A stretch of DNA of 64,000 bases, from assembly GCF_902804485.1 (NCBI RefSeq), contig NZ_CADCST010000077.1:62001-126000 (forward strand), in the 5' to 3' direction. The position numbers were made by a program, and so were the translations under genes. This stretch comes from Flavobacterium collinsii (GTDB lineage: Bacteria; Bacteroidota; Bacteroidia; Flavobacteriales; Flavobacteriaceae). The stretch's first letter is position 1. Each line of letters starts with the position of its first letter. Shown one piece after another: positions 62,711 through 64,000 of this stretch. A model generated the notes under the pieces. It had not been told where the DNA came from. It worked only from the letters and a program-made list of their open reading frames with translations, and searched no databases.

Positions 62711-64000
62711 TATGAGAAAAATTATTGTAAGTGTATTTGTTCTAAGTCAATGTTTTAATGTACATGGACAATCGATAGATAAAATTATTACGAATAAGGA
62801 AGTAACTCGCATAGAGAAAATACTTTCAGCAGATGATATGCAGGGTAGAAGAACTTTTACTCCCGGTATCGACAAAGCATCAGCCTTTATAGAATCGGAG
62901 TTTAAAGAAATTGGTTTGCAAACTTTCAATGCAGCAACGAATTACAGACAAGAATTTTCGATGACTGACTCGAAAGCAATTTCTTCAAAAATCACTATTG
63001 ACGGCAAAGAAATAAATAACAATCAAGTTGTAACATTCTCCTATCTTCCTCAGGTTTCTTTAACTGAAAAAAGCGATATTTCTGTTGTAAAAATCAATAA
63101 AGGGGATAACATTGGCGAGAAATTTAATGAATACTACAAAAGTCCGAAAAATCTTTTGGTACTAGTTGACCCTTCATTTGATAAGGTTTTACCGAATATT
63201 CAACATATTGATCGAATAACTGCTAATCCTGGGAACAATACCATTATGTTTGTTTTTGGTACCCCAGAAGCGACCACTTTTTCTGTTGAATTAACGAATA
63301 CAATCTCCAAAAAAACATTGAATAATGTTGTTGGAATATTACCCGGAAAAACCAAACCAAATGAGTATGTGATTTTTTCAGGACATTATGATCATTTAGG
63401 AGTAGGCTCTCCTCAAGAAGGTGTCCCGCATCCTGCAACAGATTCTATTTATAATGGCGCTAATGATGATGCTGCCGGAACAACAGCAGTAATTATGCTT
63501 GCAAAATATTTTAAAAAACAAAACAACAACGAGCGTACTATTATTTTTACCACATTTACAGCTGAAGAATTAGGTGGTTATGGAGCCAAATATTTTTCTA
63601 AACAGCTTGCACCAGAAAAAGTGATTGCGATGTTCAATATTGAAATGATAGGAACAGAATCTAAATGGGGTAAAAACTCTGCTTACATTACAGGTTACGA
63701 AAAGTCGAATATGGGGCAGATTTTACAAACTAATTTAACCGGAACAAGCTTTAAATTTTATGCAGACCCTTATCCGGAACAACAATTATTTTACCGTTCA
63801 GACAACGCTACTTTAGCCAAACTTGGAGTTCCTGCTCACACCATTTCTACTTCAAAAATGGATAACGAACTCAAGTATCATACGGCCGATGATGAATTTG
63901 AAACGTTAGATATTGATAACATGACCCAAATCATAAAATCAATTGCACTAAGCTCTTCTTCGATTATAAATGGAAAAGATACGCCAACAAGAGTAAATAC
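62711..64000 (+). CDS. M28 family zinc peptidase, 3' end beyond window
   Basis: 430 codons from ATG 62711 to the window end. Signal peptide (IIVSVFVLSQCFNVHGQ), N-terminal region with DDMQGRRTFTPG, then the M28 catalytic domain: zinc ligands in FSGHYDHLGV (His, near 225), NGANDDAAGT (Asp), AEELGG (Glu pair, catalytic and ligand), FNIEMIGTES (Glu/Asp) and YHTADDEFET (His). Secreted or periplasmic aminopeptidase, probably cleaving N-terminal residues from peptides. The C-terminus is cut off, so length cannot be judged. Confidence 0.9.

Overview
The window looks like a low-G+C Bacteroidetes chromosome, most probably Flavobacterium or a close relative. Signs are a SusC/SusD pair, a CTnDOT-type excision module with RteC, a CzcA-TolC fusion, DUF6520, DUF6660-like and DUF6428 proteins, weak or absent Shine-Dalgarno sites, and several TTG-N19/20-TAnnTTTR promoter matches. 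No rRNA gene, intact tRNA gene, insertion sequence or CRISPR array was seen.

Region by region. (1) 1-8.6 kb, minus strand: excision and regulatory end of an integrative conjugative element, with rteC, an excisionase-type HTH gene, a DUF3945 gene, topoisomerase III, DUF1896 and a large methylase/helicase cut by the window edge. (2) 8.8-12.7 kb: an AraC regulator, a lipoprotein/membrane-protein pair and a TPR sensor with an AraC-type DNA-binding end. (3) 12.8-14.1 kb: a histone H1-like gene, a gene with an in-frame TGA, an XRE regulator behind a perfect inverted repeat, and a 111-bp imperfect palindrome. (4) 14.4-23.5 kb: SusC, SusD and an S9 peptidase, convergent with a four-cysteine secreted DUF6520 protein and a MauE-type redox membrane protein. 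(5) 24.7-45.5 kb: a metal-handling island with metal-binding repeat protein, broken DUF3347 gene, cysteine-rich secreted peptides sharing a C-terminal SIWQPP motif, MgtC, bestrophin, P1B-ATPase, CzcA-TolC fusion and CzcB adaptor, ZIP transporter, LTA-synthase-like enzyme, ICMT-type methyltransferase, an atypical response regulator and a His-rich peptide. (6) 46.0-48.9 kb: di-haem oxidoreductase, Rieske protein and porin in a tight operon. (7) 49.6-54.7 kb, minus strand: an arsenic operon (arsR, GNAT, DUF6428, arsC, acr3, metallophosphoesterase) followed by an acr3 fragment and a frameshifted MerC-like gene. (8) 55.3-61.6 kb: minus-strand genes separated by about 135-bp imperfect palindromic repeats, in which stop codons fall inside repeats. 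This resembles an integron-type gene cassette array without an integrase in view. (9) 61.9-64 kb: a GNAT acetyltransferase and an M28 peptidase cut by the window end.

The strongest candidates for something undescribed are the cassette-like array, the SIWQPP peptide family whose promoters sit 4-5 bases before the start codon, and the DUF6520/MauE/SusCD/S9 locus. Several genes are broken by single-base changes or stops (DUF3347, MerC-like, the 13.1-kb gene, the 61.1-kb cassette gene), so either real decay or residual sequencing error should be kept in mind.
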